The position numbers and the translations under genes were made by a program. The notes beneath the pieces were generated by a model. The model worked only from the letters and a program-made list of their open reading frames with translations. It did no database searches and was not told the origin of the DNA. Of a DNA stretch of 64,000 nt, positions 13,432 to 24,500 are shown piece after piece. Origin of the DNA: Spirometra erinaceieuropaei (taxonomy: Eukaryota > Platyhelminthes > Cestoda > Diphyllobothriidea > Diphyllobothriidae); contig CACRXP010000050.1 of assembly GCA_902702965.1 (NCBI GenBank), positions 1,490,274 to 1,554,273 of the forward strand, in the 5' to 3' direction. Each line of letters opens with the position of its first letter. Within the stretch, counting starts at the first letter, position 1.

Positions 13432-14389
13432 ATGAGACGCAAATCTAATTTGGGCTGGCTTGCTTTTCGGCTGCTTATTTCAATGGAAGCTTATCAGTTT
13501 ACGGCTATTGCGGATGCCTGCAAACCATTTAAGGGTAAACTTTTCGGAGAGAAGCAATCTTTTGCGGAATTATCAGGTTGAACTTTATTCCTATGTAAAA
13601 CAACCGACCGTACATTTACCTGTCGGTGCTTTTTATTTTGACCGCGATTTTAGTGAAGATCTAGCTTTGACAAATCTTGGAATATGTGAAATTCTTACTT
13701 TAATTTTAGATAAAATCTTTTTCAGAAAACATTCGCTTAAGTTCACGCAATGCCATTATCAGAGGAGTGAGTCAAGCTGTTGAATATCTAATGGAACATG
13801 TGCCATTTCTAATAAATTACGAAACAAAAAACAAACCAATTAGCTCATTCTTCACGATAATTTTTCATGTTCCTCCACATGGCACGTTTTGCCAGCTCTT
13901 GAATCGTACGATGGAAAACGTGTTGGAAATTTTCAATTGCAAACTTTCCTTTCCGACGATCACGCTTGGGTTTTTCAAAACAGTGAGTAGATTCAAAATT
14001 ACGATCGTTGATTTCTGGGAATAAATAAATGTTGTCCTAATCATTTATTTTAGGTGTTCAACGTTGCTGGGAACAAATTTCGTGTACCAAACACAGTCGG
14101 ATTTTCCTGTGATTTAACTGACGTTAATGCAACTGCGATTGCGGTGTCACGGTTCACTTCGGACAACAGTGCAATCATCAAGGTCGTTTCCCTCGAATTT
14201 CCACATCTTGGCCTTCATCTGGAGAAAAATTTGACATGTGCGATACCACTTCCAAACTCATTTTGGGCAGTGCAGGCATTTACTGAAATCGCTCATGCTG
14301 CCAGCCAGGCCTTCGCCAAAATTGGCCTTCTTCAATGCAAAATCGAATTGTTCGAGGGAGTTGCAGCGGACATCCAGACGAACATTTAA
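13432..14389 (+). CDS. Candidate three-exon gene of unknown function
   Basis: Three open stretches join in frame through GT-AG introns whose phases agree. Exon 1 is 13432-13534 from an ATG and ends in phase 1 before GTAAAC. Exon 2 is 13726-13982, entered after CTTTTTCAG, and ends in phase 0 before GTGAGT. Exon 3 is 14054-14389, entered after TTATTTTAG, and ends at TAA. The predicted protein has about 231 residues. I do not recognise it. It contains phrases such as EYLMEHVPFLINYE, FHVPPHGTFCQLLN and AVQAFTEIAHAASQAFAK. No signal peptide or membrane span is obvious. The support is only splice-site and phase consistency, so a chance arrangement is possible, and the true start may lie further upstream. 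Confidence 0.3.
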
Positions 14390-15357
14390 TACTGGCTACA
14401 GGCAAACATCAGTCCCGACTAATTTTTCACGATGTTTTTTGGGCGCATTTTAACACAGTAAGTAGATTCAAAGCACGATGTGTTTTAGACATGTCTTTGC
14501 GCCAGATCATTTTAAAAAATAAATAACTGATGTGTTGTTTATTTATTATGCTCGGTTGTCGACAAATGCACAGTAGCTTTCCAAATATCACAGTTCACGA
14601 CATGATGTCCTTGATGTATGAACCCATATGTATTACTCACGATAACTGTGTAATCTTTTGTGGTTTTAACCGATGAGTAGACCTCATTAAAAGTAAATTT
14701 GGCGGCACTTCAAATACCATAGCGGTTCTGAAACGACCGTGATTCTGGTAAAGTCTAAGGCATTAGCAAAATTATGCATGCTAAATCTTCGTAGATTAAA
14801 TCTGACACGATGTGTTGGCAATTTTCTACGATGGTCCCGAGAATGCGCACAAAATAATAGGTTCATGGTTAGTAGGTTATTTCCATGGTATTTGCTACCG
14901 GATTTTCTGGTGACAACCGTCATATTATCAAGTTGATGTAATCATGATATTTGTCAGTCTGAACGTTCAACACCATCAATTAACCCAGAACACGACGAGA
15001 TATCTGTTATCCACCATATGTTAAATATGCTGCAGCCATCAAAATTCTTCAAAATGACGTGTAAACATCGGACACGTCTAAAAGCATACCTATGTGCCTG
15101 AACAACAATATGTGCTAACAAGGAACGTGATGAAAAATTTCTCGCTTACTAGGTAGCTATAGTCAGTCCGGAGTTAGGACAGGGTTGAAGTCCAAACCGA
15201 ATTATTTAATGACTGAACAGCGAATTATCTAACCCTACTGCATGCACATATATTCCTGCACAATTATATTGCACGTGGATGTAAAAAGAAATGCGATCGA
15301 CGAGGTTGTGGGCAAGATCTTATGTTGTAACTGTACCCCTAAGGAGTTAGGATAAGG
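14390..15357. other. No gene recognised
   Basis: Downstream of the spliced candidate. A second donor-like sequence CAGTAAGTAGATTCAAA at about 14457 repeats the donor context of the candidate's second intron. Otherwise only short open frames are seen. Confidence 0.45.
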
Positions 15358-15417
15358 NNNNNNNNNNNNNNNNNNNNNNNNNNNNNNNNNNNNNNNNNNN
15401 NNNNNNNNNNNNNNNNN
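15358..15417. other. Assembly gap (60 N)
   Basis: Sixty N. The sequence resumes inside a GC-rich repeat, which suggests that the repeat caused the break. Confidence 1.
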
Positions 15418-15600
15418 TCAGGCGGGGGAGGAGGAGAGAGTGTAGGTAGATGCTACGCAAGTCTACTGGCACTATAAACCCCTGCGTAAGTCACCGTCCC
15501 TGCTCCCACAATGCAGTCTGTGGGGCACACGGTGGACATCGTCGAAATCGACGGTCGAATTGTCGTATATAAACTGGCCACTGTCACTCCCTGCAATAAA
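15418..15600 (+). repeat. GC-rich repeat R3, copy 1 (5' end lost in gap)
   Basis: It starts mid-element at the gap with CAGGCGGGGGAGGAGGAG and continues through GTAGGTAGATGCTACGC, CCCCTGCGTAAGTCACCG and GGGGCACACGGTGGACATC. The same order occurs at 60160-60625 (plus) and, reversed, at 50465-50830. The element has no coding capacity that I can support. Confidence 0.9.
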
Positions 15601-16595
15601 CGCTGACTGTGCTTGTTTGGCTATTAAACGGCCTAAGCAGGAACGTTGCGGAGGATCAGTTCTGAACTTAACAGCTTTTTAATCCTACAATGTTGTTATA
15701 ATAACGTCAGTCTGTAAGGCGAACCTTAACCAATAAGCCTGACTAGTAAGTAAACCGTCATTATTGGCAAATGGTTCAAAAAATCACTAAACAGTTTACT
15801 GTCTATCCTTTTGGAAACATACCCGAACTAGGAGAAACTTAGTCACAAAGAGTTAAACGGCCTTCATGCAATGATCACGCAAGTTCACTTGACAGTAATT
15901 CGAGAAGTCAAGATAAAGATAGGTGGGCGCAGAATTGAATGTCTGCTATCAAAAATATTTCCGGAAAATGTATGTCAGGCGCCTACGTTTTCAGTCTGTT
16001 AAAGGAACTTTAGTGGGTTCTGCTTGCATAGCATGTTGTCACAATGGGCTCTCAATCAGTGAAATCTTACGACTTTTAAATTTGGACGTACAGAGGCGCA
16101 AATAAGTCGAGATCTTGTGATGAGTGCTGACAATTACGTATCCTCCGGTAGTCAGTTTAAAATATCACTTGTTACTTAGTGAAATACCGAGGATTCTGTC
16201 ATGGATTAATAGGCATTTCCATTATGTTTCGACGCAACTATTTCGACATCGCAGGTAATCTTTTATTGCAGTGCTTCTAAAGAAAATTTTGCATAATGCC
16301 TTTTTAGGGTTGTGAAGATCCATTTCAAGCTCTCTGATATTTTTGGAGCTTGTTGACGATAACCATTTAAGGGGAAAATAAATTAGTATGTCTTTAGGTA
16401 TAAAAATTGGATTTCTATGTCCATATCATTATTTACTTACATGAATGGTTAGGCGCATTGGCATCAGAAAAGCGCATGTTATGACAGTGTATTTGTGAAC
16501 CTTAGAAGCAAATTATTTAATATTGAGAAGCATTGCCAATAGAAGCGAATAGACGAGTCCCAGGAAGTAGTCTTGAAGAAGGAAATACGATCGCT
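15601..16595. other. No gene recognised
   Basis: AT-rich. One plus-strand frame of 60 codons at 15923-16105. Nothing identifiable. Confidence 0.45.
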
Positions 16596-16661
16596 GGGAC
16601 AAGAGCTTTATTAGCCTGACGTTTCGGCTTTTGGCTTGAACTCATCATCAGAATCCGTATC
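16596..16661 (-). ncRNA. Hammerhead-ribozyme-like sequence, minus strand
   Basis: On the minus strand the segment reads CTGATGA, then a loop, then CGAAACGTC followed by AGGCTAATAAAGCTCTTG. CUGANGA ... GAAA ... UH is the conserved hammerhead core, and Penelope-like retroelements are known to carry such ribozymes with a very short helix III (ACGU, cleavage after GUC). Helix II is poor in this copy. It is nearly an inverted copy of the next feature. Confidence 0.5.
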
Positions 16662-16725
16662 TGCTTTATCACTGATGATGGGTTCGAGCAGGGATCCGAA
16701 ACGTCAGGCTAATAAAGCTCTTGCC
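16662..16725 (+). ncRNA. Hammerhead-ribozyme-like sequence, plus strand
   Basis: The core CTGATGA at 16672 is followed by GGGTTC-GAGCAG-GGATCC, which can fold into a 6-bp helix II with two G-U pairs, then GAAAC and GTC at 16703. Helix I can form distally between GCTTTAT upstream and ATAAAGC downstream, but the base pairs next to the core mismatch. The layout matches hammerheads of Penelope-like elements. No Penelope coding sequence lies next to it. Confidence 0.55.
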
Positions 16726-16739
16726 TCAGCGAACGTGTC

Positions 16740-19700
16740 TCCTTCAGAATCGAGAGGCATCATAAAAAAGCCGGACCTATAAGACAAAAACAGCTCATTA
16801 AGCAGTCCTCAAGTTCGTTGTCTGTTTTTTGCGCTAGTTAACCTTCAGCCTCACGAACTAAGAGCACGTCAGGCCGCCGCGGACCTATTAATCTTCTACG
16901 GTCTGAAGTAATCAGGAAATGAAGACACATATCAGCCTTCCGCATGTCCCATGGTGGGACTGCAAACTTCTCTTAACCGTTCATGTGTTAATATATTGCC
17001 AAGGACACGTGTCCCCAGATTCGAACATCATGATAAGCGACAGGGAAACTATGATAGACTTTAGTAATACCGTTATAAACTAAAGTGTGCACATGAACAA
17101 CTAGATCGTCGGCTCATTGTAACCTATTTCATCGAGTTCTCCTGGAAGAGAAATAGGTAGTTTTAGCGGGTAAGCAAGCAGCGCAATGGCTAGAAATATC
17201 ACGTAAGCGAAGGCCTCTCTCCGCTAACAAGATCGCACCTCACTTGTTATTTGAGTTAATGTCGAAGGTATCACATGTGACGTCACCTATTTTTTTATTG
17301 ACCCAAACGTGTCACTTCAAAGCATATTTCGTAAAATGTTGCCCCATAACAGGTCAGGAGTAGTTTTACGTGCTGAGGAAAATAATTATAATGGTGAAAT
17401 TGAGCGTTTAATTGGCCCATTTGGTGATTCACACATTGCGCCCAGTCATAAATCCCAATATGATGCCAAGAAACATCTATGTTATTTGTAAGGGTAAGAA
17501 GGACTGCTGCGTTCAGGCTCGATCCTATAGGCTTGGGGACAGATGGGGTTAGTGTTGACAAAAAGGAATTAAGGCTGCTTTTACGTATTATGGTTATAAT
17601 TCAGCTTGTGTACCTTAGTTGTGGCTTGCTGTTAGGCAACGCTAGATTTAAAATTATAGTAATATTCTGTTGTTTCGTCTATGGGTTGTATGGCTCTTGC
17701 TTTGCTTTTCATTAGCGAAGCCACATACAACACTCCTGATGAATTCAGTTGTGCTGTGTATATCACCTTTTAGTAGATGAACAAATGAAAACCGATCTGC
17801 CATCCTGGAGCTAGAATATACGTAGATCTAATAGTTTTCGTTTCATTTCATAGCTGAACTGCTATCAAATGCAAGATTTCGCATTTTCTCCCTCATTTTT
17901 CTAGTAAAACCTATCAATCTTTCGTCCTTTAGACATTCGTTCCATCTCGAAGAACGGTCAATTTAAAGGTCCTAGGAAATGCAAGGACTTTGCTTTTTGT
18001 AAATATTTGCATGAGTTTGATAAGTTTTTCTGATGTAACCCCTAACGTTATCCGGGACAGAGAAAAGCGTTATTTTCGAACAAAAGCCACCGCCAGCAGA
18101 AATATCAAAGACCGATTTCAGTAACTAAACAGCAAAACAGTAAATATTCGAAGTAATATTGACTTGCATGTTTTGCAAAATGGCATTACTTGATGATCAG
18201 AGGGAAAGCAATTTCACGAAGAGCTATATAAAGAACAAATAATTTCAACCACAAAGAATGAGGCGCTGCCATAATTGGGGAAATTGCCAGTGTATTTGGT
18301 CTATGGACTGCCGAAAGTTTCGGTTCTGTACTTGGCCGTGTTATTTCAAGTCACATAATTGAAAATGTCTACCGTGCTATCCAATACTCTTTCGTAGTCA
18401 CCGTCCAAGAATCCAAAACCCTTAGACTCCGTGGTTATTAAGCCCTATTTAAAATCGGACCAAGAGGTGATTTCTCCGCGAATTTAAGTGTAACGTTTTG
18501 AATCTCAGTGCAGGACTCGGAAGTTCTTGTATTTATTGTGACTCCTTTATAATTTCCTTTGTCTTTGTCCAACAAACGTGTAATTTAGCCATTGCATAAG
18601 GTTTGTTTTAAGCAATGCATATTACCACTTGTGAATAGATTATTTGGGACGCATATGACTAAGGGAAAACCGTCCCCCATTAGTAGGTAATCACATCTAT
18701 CAGCTTCGATGGAGTGATTGTGTAAATTCCGTTGTGTCATTAACGCGCCTGAGAAGCAGCTTGTTAGCCACAAAAATCAAAAGTACTCAGGTCTTCATAG
18801 GTAATTCAAAGTTGAATTTATTTGCAACTCGTTTTTACGTCACAATGAACCGCGCTTTTTAGTGCAGGGTTTGGTTTCCATGTCTGTGGTATTTGTTTCG
18901 TTATTTTAGGCTCTCAGACCGTGCTCATCATAATTTCTTATCTTTCTCAACCTCTGAAAAGGCAGTTGTCTTCGAAATTATTTTCCTCGTCACTTGGAGG
19001 ACCGCGTTTACAGTCAGATTTCGTGTGTTTCATTCCATAGGTTTCTTGCGCTGCTTTAATGTATGATTCTTTTAATGGCATCGCATTAGCCAATCTGCGG
19101 TAAATAGCGGACAAACGCATGACAGTACTATCGATAATCACGACTTTGTTAACAAAATATATGCTTCATCATATTTTTAAAATTGGTGTTCAACTCGCAC
19201 AAATATCTCATTTCTAATTCGGGACAATTCCCTTTTAGACACAAAATGGCGTTTACGTTTCTCCCTTGGGTCAATAAACAGTGCTCAAAATAGAGGTTGA
19301 AACACAGAGGAATGAAACTTATGATTACTTTGCCAAGGGCCCACGCATTGACCTTCACAAGTGGCGAATTTCGTAAAGATGTGGCCGCAAGTAAAACAAG
19401 GTTTCCTTAATAAGGGACTGATTAAGCGCGACCGCAGGCTTGATTAAAACAAGCCTAAGGGCAGTTCTACTTGATGAGGTGCTTGTATAAGCAGTTCTTG
19501 GTAACTTACAGTAAATCCACCGATCATGAATTTTTTTAAATTAATAGGTAAATCTTATCAATGGTGATGCAATTTTGTAGATAAAAGGTGTGCTTCGCAT
19601 TCGCTTAAGGAGGCTACATACGTTGAAACATCAATAGCGAATACGATGCACCTGCATTTTTTTAAAAAAGTTTGCAAACGCTAAATATATGCATAGCTTT

Positions 19701-21654
19701 GCTTAGTTCTAAGCAAAACACCAAATAATTTAGGGAAATTAAGGGTAAGGAGAAAATACATTTGAGTTTAGATGATAAACAGGTTGGCTTGATCAATTTT
19801 AATGATTTTTCAGGCACACTTCATGGTGAACTAGGTACGATGGGGTTTTCCTGCAGCATGTCACAATGCCGGGGCAAGATGTAAGCCTGATTCACTGTAT
19901 AACAAACTGATACCGATCGCGCAATATCGAAAAAATTCAAACTTGCATTCATTTTAATTAGCATTTTGACCCACGACCGCAATCGATTATTAACAGCATT
20001 TCTAGAGTATTCACGCCATAGAATTCCTTCTGGCAGGGGTCTTACTTGTAAGATTTGCAATTTCATCTATTATCCATCGATTAACCATCGAGCCTAAATG
20101 CTCAGTACAATAAACAAAATATTCCGGTGCTCGAATCTTCTTCTTTAATGATGAGGCAGGCATGGATACATATTCACACAATAATATTATATGAAGAACA
20201 GTTTGCCTAAGTTTTGAAACAGGATGTCTTTTACCAGTGTAATGTGGACATCATCGTCAACATTAAATAGGATGGACATGTATTCCTTGTTCGAATGATG
20301 CAGCACATTAGGATTCAATCTTGGCTTAAAAGTCTGAAACAAACGAAAACTTTTTAAACAAACGCGAGAGCGGGACAATGACTCAACCATTAAAATCGCT
20401 TACTTTAGAAAAAAGGTGGCAGTTATAAGTGGGAATGCGGGAGAGCGCTTCAGTGTTATATAACGTTTTGTGTGAGGTGTCCTCAGAAGCAAACATCCTC
20501 GATCAATTTGTAGACGCTGAAGTAACAGCGCAAAGGACGTCTGCAGCTCCTTTCCGAATTTACTATCTAGCATATGCACGAATTTCAGCAAATTTTTAAC
20601 CAAAAGATTAAAACTTCCTCCAGATTCTGGACAGCTGCCGTTTATTGGGCTTATGTAATGAATAAATCTAGCATGGAAATACGCTAAGTAAGACAAGCAT
20701 TAAAAGGGCATTGAGCAGAGCACGATTTCCTTTACTTAATGAATTTGTTCCGGTGAAGTGATCTATTGACATGATGTTTAGTACAGAAGCCTGGTCTGTC
20801 ATGCATTCTGTCGATGTCAACATTGTTTTTATCCCTTAGAAAAAGGTCAAAGCAACCACAGGTGAAAAACAGATTATTAAAACAAGGGTCATGGAAGTTT
20901 GATTGACAGCAGTTCACATGGTCACCCAGACTGATTAAAGCAGTAAGAGGGGCACGCATAAAGACTTTCAGAAAAAAATTCCAGAATGATTGGCAGGTAA
21001 CTGACTTAGTTGGTTTTTTGGGCTTATTGACGGTTGCCACGAGGTTACCTTGCAAATTCAGAATTCGTAACCTAATTAAAATTGATAAAGTCTGATGCCG
21101 TCCCACTCTCTTGCACACGAGTATGCCAGTTCGGCCTTTGGACTGCCATCAAACCAAGTAAAGCAGCCTCCTTTAAAAGGGTTGAAACTGCTAATGTTTA
21201 TAAGTATGCGGTAGCATGGTGACTCCATCCTATGTATACAGTTGTCGTGCATGAATTGTTCTCGTGATGCCTTCGGGCAGGCCTTCGAATCGTATTGCGA
21301 ATACATGTCTTGTCCCAGAGATTATGTCTTCTGGCAATTATTTCTTTACTTCAATGGGTAGCACTCCCACTGAAAGCGTACAAACTGCAGAGTCACCATC
21401 ACGCCAATACTGACAACGGATGAACGGTTCGGCACTGGCTGGCCAGCACTGCCGCAGCAAAGTCGATCCCAAATAGTGATCGTCATAGCTAATAGGCGAG
21501 TGCGACATGGCAACTAAGTCCTATAAATGCTGAATGATCTGCGTCACTGCGCTTATTTGCAATGGCCTCTAAATATTAGATCAATTGAGAATCCGAAACG
21601 TCGGAGCAAAACGTTTCTTCTCTCAGTGCCTTGAGAGACATCTCAAAATAGTGA
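16740..21654. other. Long stretch without a supported gene
   Basis: No known domain was recognised in 4.9 kb. Between 20187 and 21306 four consecutive minus-strand frames (76, 128, 98 and 67 codons) lie one after the other, and one is preceded by a good acceptor (CGTTTGTTTCAG). They may be exons of an unrecognised gene, but I could not join them in phase. At about 21596 CCGAAACGTCGGAGC resembles the 3' half of a Penelope hammerhead. Confidence 0.4.
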
Positions 21655-22075
21655 AATAGTGACATCCGATACAATCGCTGTATTCAAAAGGCAGCTGGAT
21701 CCTTTGATCTTTGATAAACTACGACTTTCACAACAGGACAATCTGCGGCCAGCCATAAATTTCATTTCTTAATTTCATCCCTACTTAACACATCCCTGCC
21801 TTTTAATGAAATTTCTCCTCTCAAACTATGCAAATGACTGCACTTTATGCTGATTGTATATAACTGCACTTAAAATTTCATATGTACACTGAGAAGACCG
21901 CCTGCCGCACCCTCCGCAGCCCCGCATTGTGAAAAATATCCGTGAACAAATATGTTACTGACAAAATTTTAGTAAGATGTACATCTAATATTTATATTTT
22001 ATGGACCGTTTTCAATAGGGTCATCAAGGGCATTGCCTATTACCCTAAAATACACTACACTACAAAATCTATATT
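21655..22075 (+). pseudogene. 3' end of a non-LTR retrotransposon
   Basis: The plus strand reads SDTIAVFKRQLDPLIFDK near 21664, the usual C-terminal phrase of CR1/Jockey-type reverse transcriptases (SSTVNxFKxxLDxFL). About 300 bp of untranslated sequence follow, ending in CCCTAAAATACACTACACTAC, a short repetitive 3' tail. The same arrangement, diverged, occurs at 49270-49880. Confidence 0.6.
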
Positions 22076-22329
22076 CCCCAGTAGTCAGTTAGAGGTAGGG
22101 TAGGGCTAGCGAAACCGGCCGAGGGCTAGGTAGTGGTTAGTGGGTTAAGGTAGGAGTTAATGGGTTGGCGTTAGTTTAGTGCGATAGAGTTATTGTTGGG
22201 AGTAGGATTCCGGATAGGTAAGAAGGTTAGCTTTACAGAATTATGGTTAAAGTTAGATGGTCAGGGTTAAGGTTAGCGTAAGAAGGCCTTTAATTTGTTC
22301 GTACATCTCTCCACCACCACAGGAGAACT

Positions 22330-22740
22330 AGGACTTGAAGGCCTATATTAAAGAAGCTCGAGCAGATATTCCGACTGCAATGACTTATCCCTCCCAGAAC
22401 ACCCTCAGCCAGCGGTTAGTTCACAGTGTCTATCGCTGGCTGCTGTGCAGTGGAGTTGAATAGCGAAACGACATCAATGATAACAAGGATCCATCGAGAT
22501 ATAAATTCAGGTATTTTACGCGCTCGAGGAATTGATTCGCAGATGGTACTGCCTTTGCTGAGCCCTCGGCCAAAAACTTAAAACGAACGAACATCCATCT
22601 TAGGCCTGGGCAACACAAAAGCAGAGTGGCTAACGCCTCATGTCAATTCCATCAATATCCATCTGCACCTTCCTGAGGCCCACAAAGTCCCACGTCATTA
22701 CGTCCGTAAATCTCAGGACCAAGTAAACACATTGGACTTA
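22330..22740 (-). pseudogene. Fragment of a Penelope-like reverse transcriptase
   Basis: On the minus strand the frame at 22430-22618 reads FLAEGSAKAVPSANQFLERV and then LLSLMSFRYSTPLHSSQ. This is a corrupted form of the Penelope motif-A region (ISFDVVSLFTSIPL), which is intact in the element at 24500. The catalytic aspartate is lost. The flanking frames are broken. Confidence 0.6.
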
Positions 22741-23344
22741 AGAAGGCTATATATAGACAGGCCGACGGCGAGGAAAAATAACCACCTGATCGACTGCCCG
22801 ACGAAGGTTCAGTCACCTCCCCCGACGAAGCGGTGACTCAAAAAGCACGCAGATAAAAAGCCGGCCGACCATCCTTCGAGAAGCCGAGACAGTGAGAGGA
22901 GAGGAAAATCGGCCAGCATGGTACCCATCAACTCGACATGCCAATTCAGTTCCTAGTCGGTTAAGCGCATGCTACTACTTGACAATGGGAGCCGATTAAG
23001 CTCTTCGAAACCTCAGCACCCAAATAAGCCCGAACCGGTGAGCACATCTTTTTCTCGAAATTAGTGCGGCAAATATTTGAAGCAAACCTACGCTACGGGA
23101 AATTAATAAGAATTGTAGTCTGCGAGCACCTCGGTAAATGACATCATCGGCGTGCGTTGCAGTTCAAAAGTTAATAAATTAAATGAACATTTCCTACTTA
23201 AATACCGGTAGTAGCGTCGTGGTATCACCAAGTTGTTGACATCGGCAATCAAGACTGCTGAGGTCGTGTGGCATTGTGGCGCGCATTCCCATTTTGATCC
23301 AGCATCTTTTTAAAAGTATATACAGATCTAGTCATTAACGCGGA

Positions 23345-24500
23345 GAAAACCGCCACCCAAAACAGCCACTCCCCACAATGCGCCACAAGTCAACGTGAAT
23401 GGAACATAACTACGGGTGGTAGAGAACTTCAGGTGTCTGGTAGCATCCCCCCGCAACACCAAAATCGACGATGAAGTCGCCCTTCGGATCTCGAAGACCA
23501 GTCAAGCCTTAGGCCGTCTTCAAAGCACAGTTTGGAATCGTCATGGTCTTTAGCTCAGCACGACATTAAAGATGTACAAGGCCGTCATCCTCCGACGCTG
23601 CTGTATTGAGCAGCAACTCGGACGGGGTTCACGAAGCAGGCAGGCCGACTCAATCACTTCCACCTCACTTGTCTTCGTCACATATTGGAGCTCGGTTGGC
23701 TGGACCAAATCCCGAACACGGACGCAGTGGAGCGAACGGGAACCCTCAGCATCTACACCATGCTGAGACAACTGCAACTGCGTTCGAGCGGCCATCTCGT
23801 GCGGAGGGGTGACGAGCGGCTCCCCAAAAGGCTCTTCTATGGAGTAGTCGCCACGGGTCACCGCCGCAGATGAGGCCAAATCGGCCGATACAAGGATACT
23901 ATTATGTCCTCTTTGAAGCGCCGTAAATCAGTCCGGCCAACTAGGTAAACCTCGCCCGAGACCGACCGACCTGGACGAGGACAGTGAAGTCAGGTGCTGT
24001 GATCTACCAGGACAGCCGCATTGGCGACGCAAAAGCCAAACGCGAAGCACGCGAGTCTCAGCTGCACCCAAATCGCAATTCCAACGCACAACCACATTCG
24101 ACGTATTCACGGTGTCAACGGACATTCCAGGCGCCGATTAAATTTTCTAAACAACTTCGAATCAACTGCATTACGCCTACCGCACCTACCGCCGCTCCTC
24201 CGTCTACCTCTTCATCGTCCTCTACGCCGCCACCTAACTCTGACCGCCTTCTTGAACCGCCACCACCATCTTCCTCCTCCTCCTCCTTCCCCTCCTGCTC
24301 ATCCTTGTGCTCCACTTCCACCGCCACAACGGCTGCCGCTGTGGTGCCTGCCAGGCACATCAATACCACACACAGTCCTGACACAACAAAAAAACCAACA
24401 CACCTCCGTGGGCACCAGTGGTGAGGACCAGGACTACACCTGTCCTCACTGCGACCGCACTTTCACCTCACGCACTGAGCCGTCCTTCAGCCGTATTTTC
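23345..24500 (+). pseudogene. 3' part of an APE-RT retrotransposon with C2H2 finger tail
   Basis: The segment matches and extends the 3' side of the element at 55440-58020. Both read DDEVA(N/L)RISKxSQA in corresponding places. It continues with LKMYKAVIL, the phrase ELGWLDQIP, MLRQLQLRSSGHLVRRGDER and RLPKRLFYGVVATGHRR, then a basic KAKREARESQL stretch and a low-complexity Pro/Ser/Thr tract. Two C2H2-like fingers follow: RCQRTFQAP with its first Cys changed to Tyr (about 24100-24165), and CPHCDRTFTSR (about 24436-24480), which is cut before its histidines. Frameshifts are present. The cut falls where Penelope coding sequence begins, so the second finger was interrupted by that insertion. Confidence 0.8.

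Noticed and set aside
21590..21610. Hammerhead call at CCGAAACGTCGG
   Set aside because: Only the GAAACGTC half is present. No CUGANGA core or helix II was found upstream.
24115..24384. Antisense frame with acidic Glu/Gly runs
   Set aside because: It mirrors the Pro/Ser/Thr-rich tail of the APE-RT protein on the plus strand.
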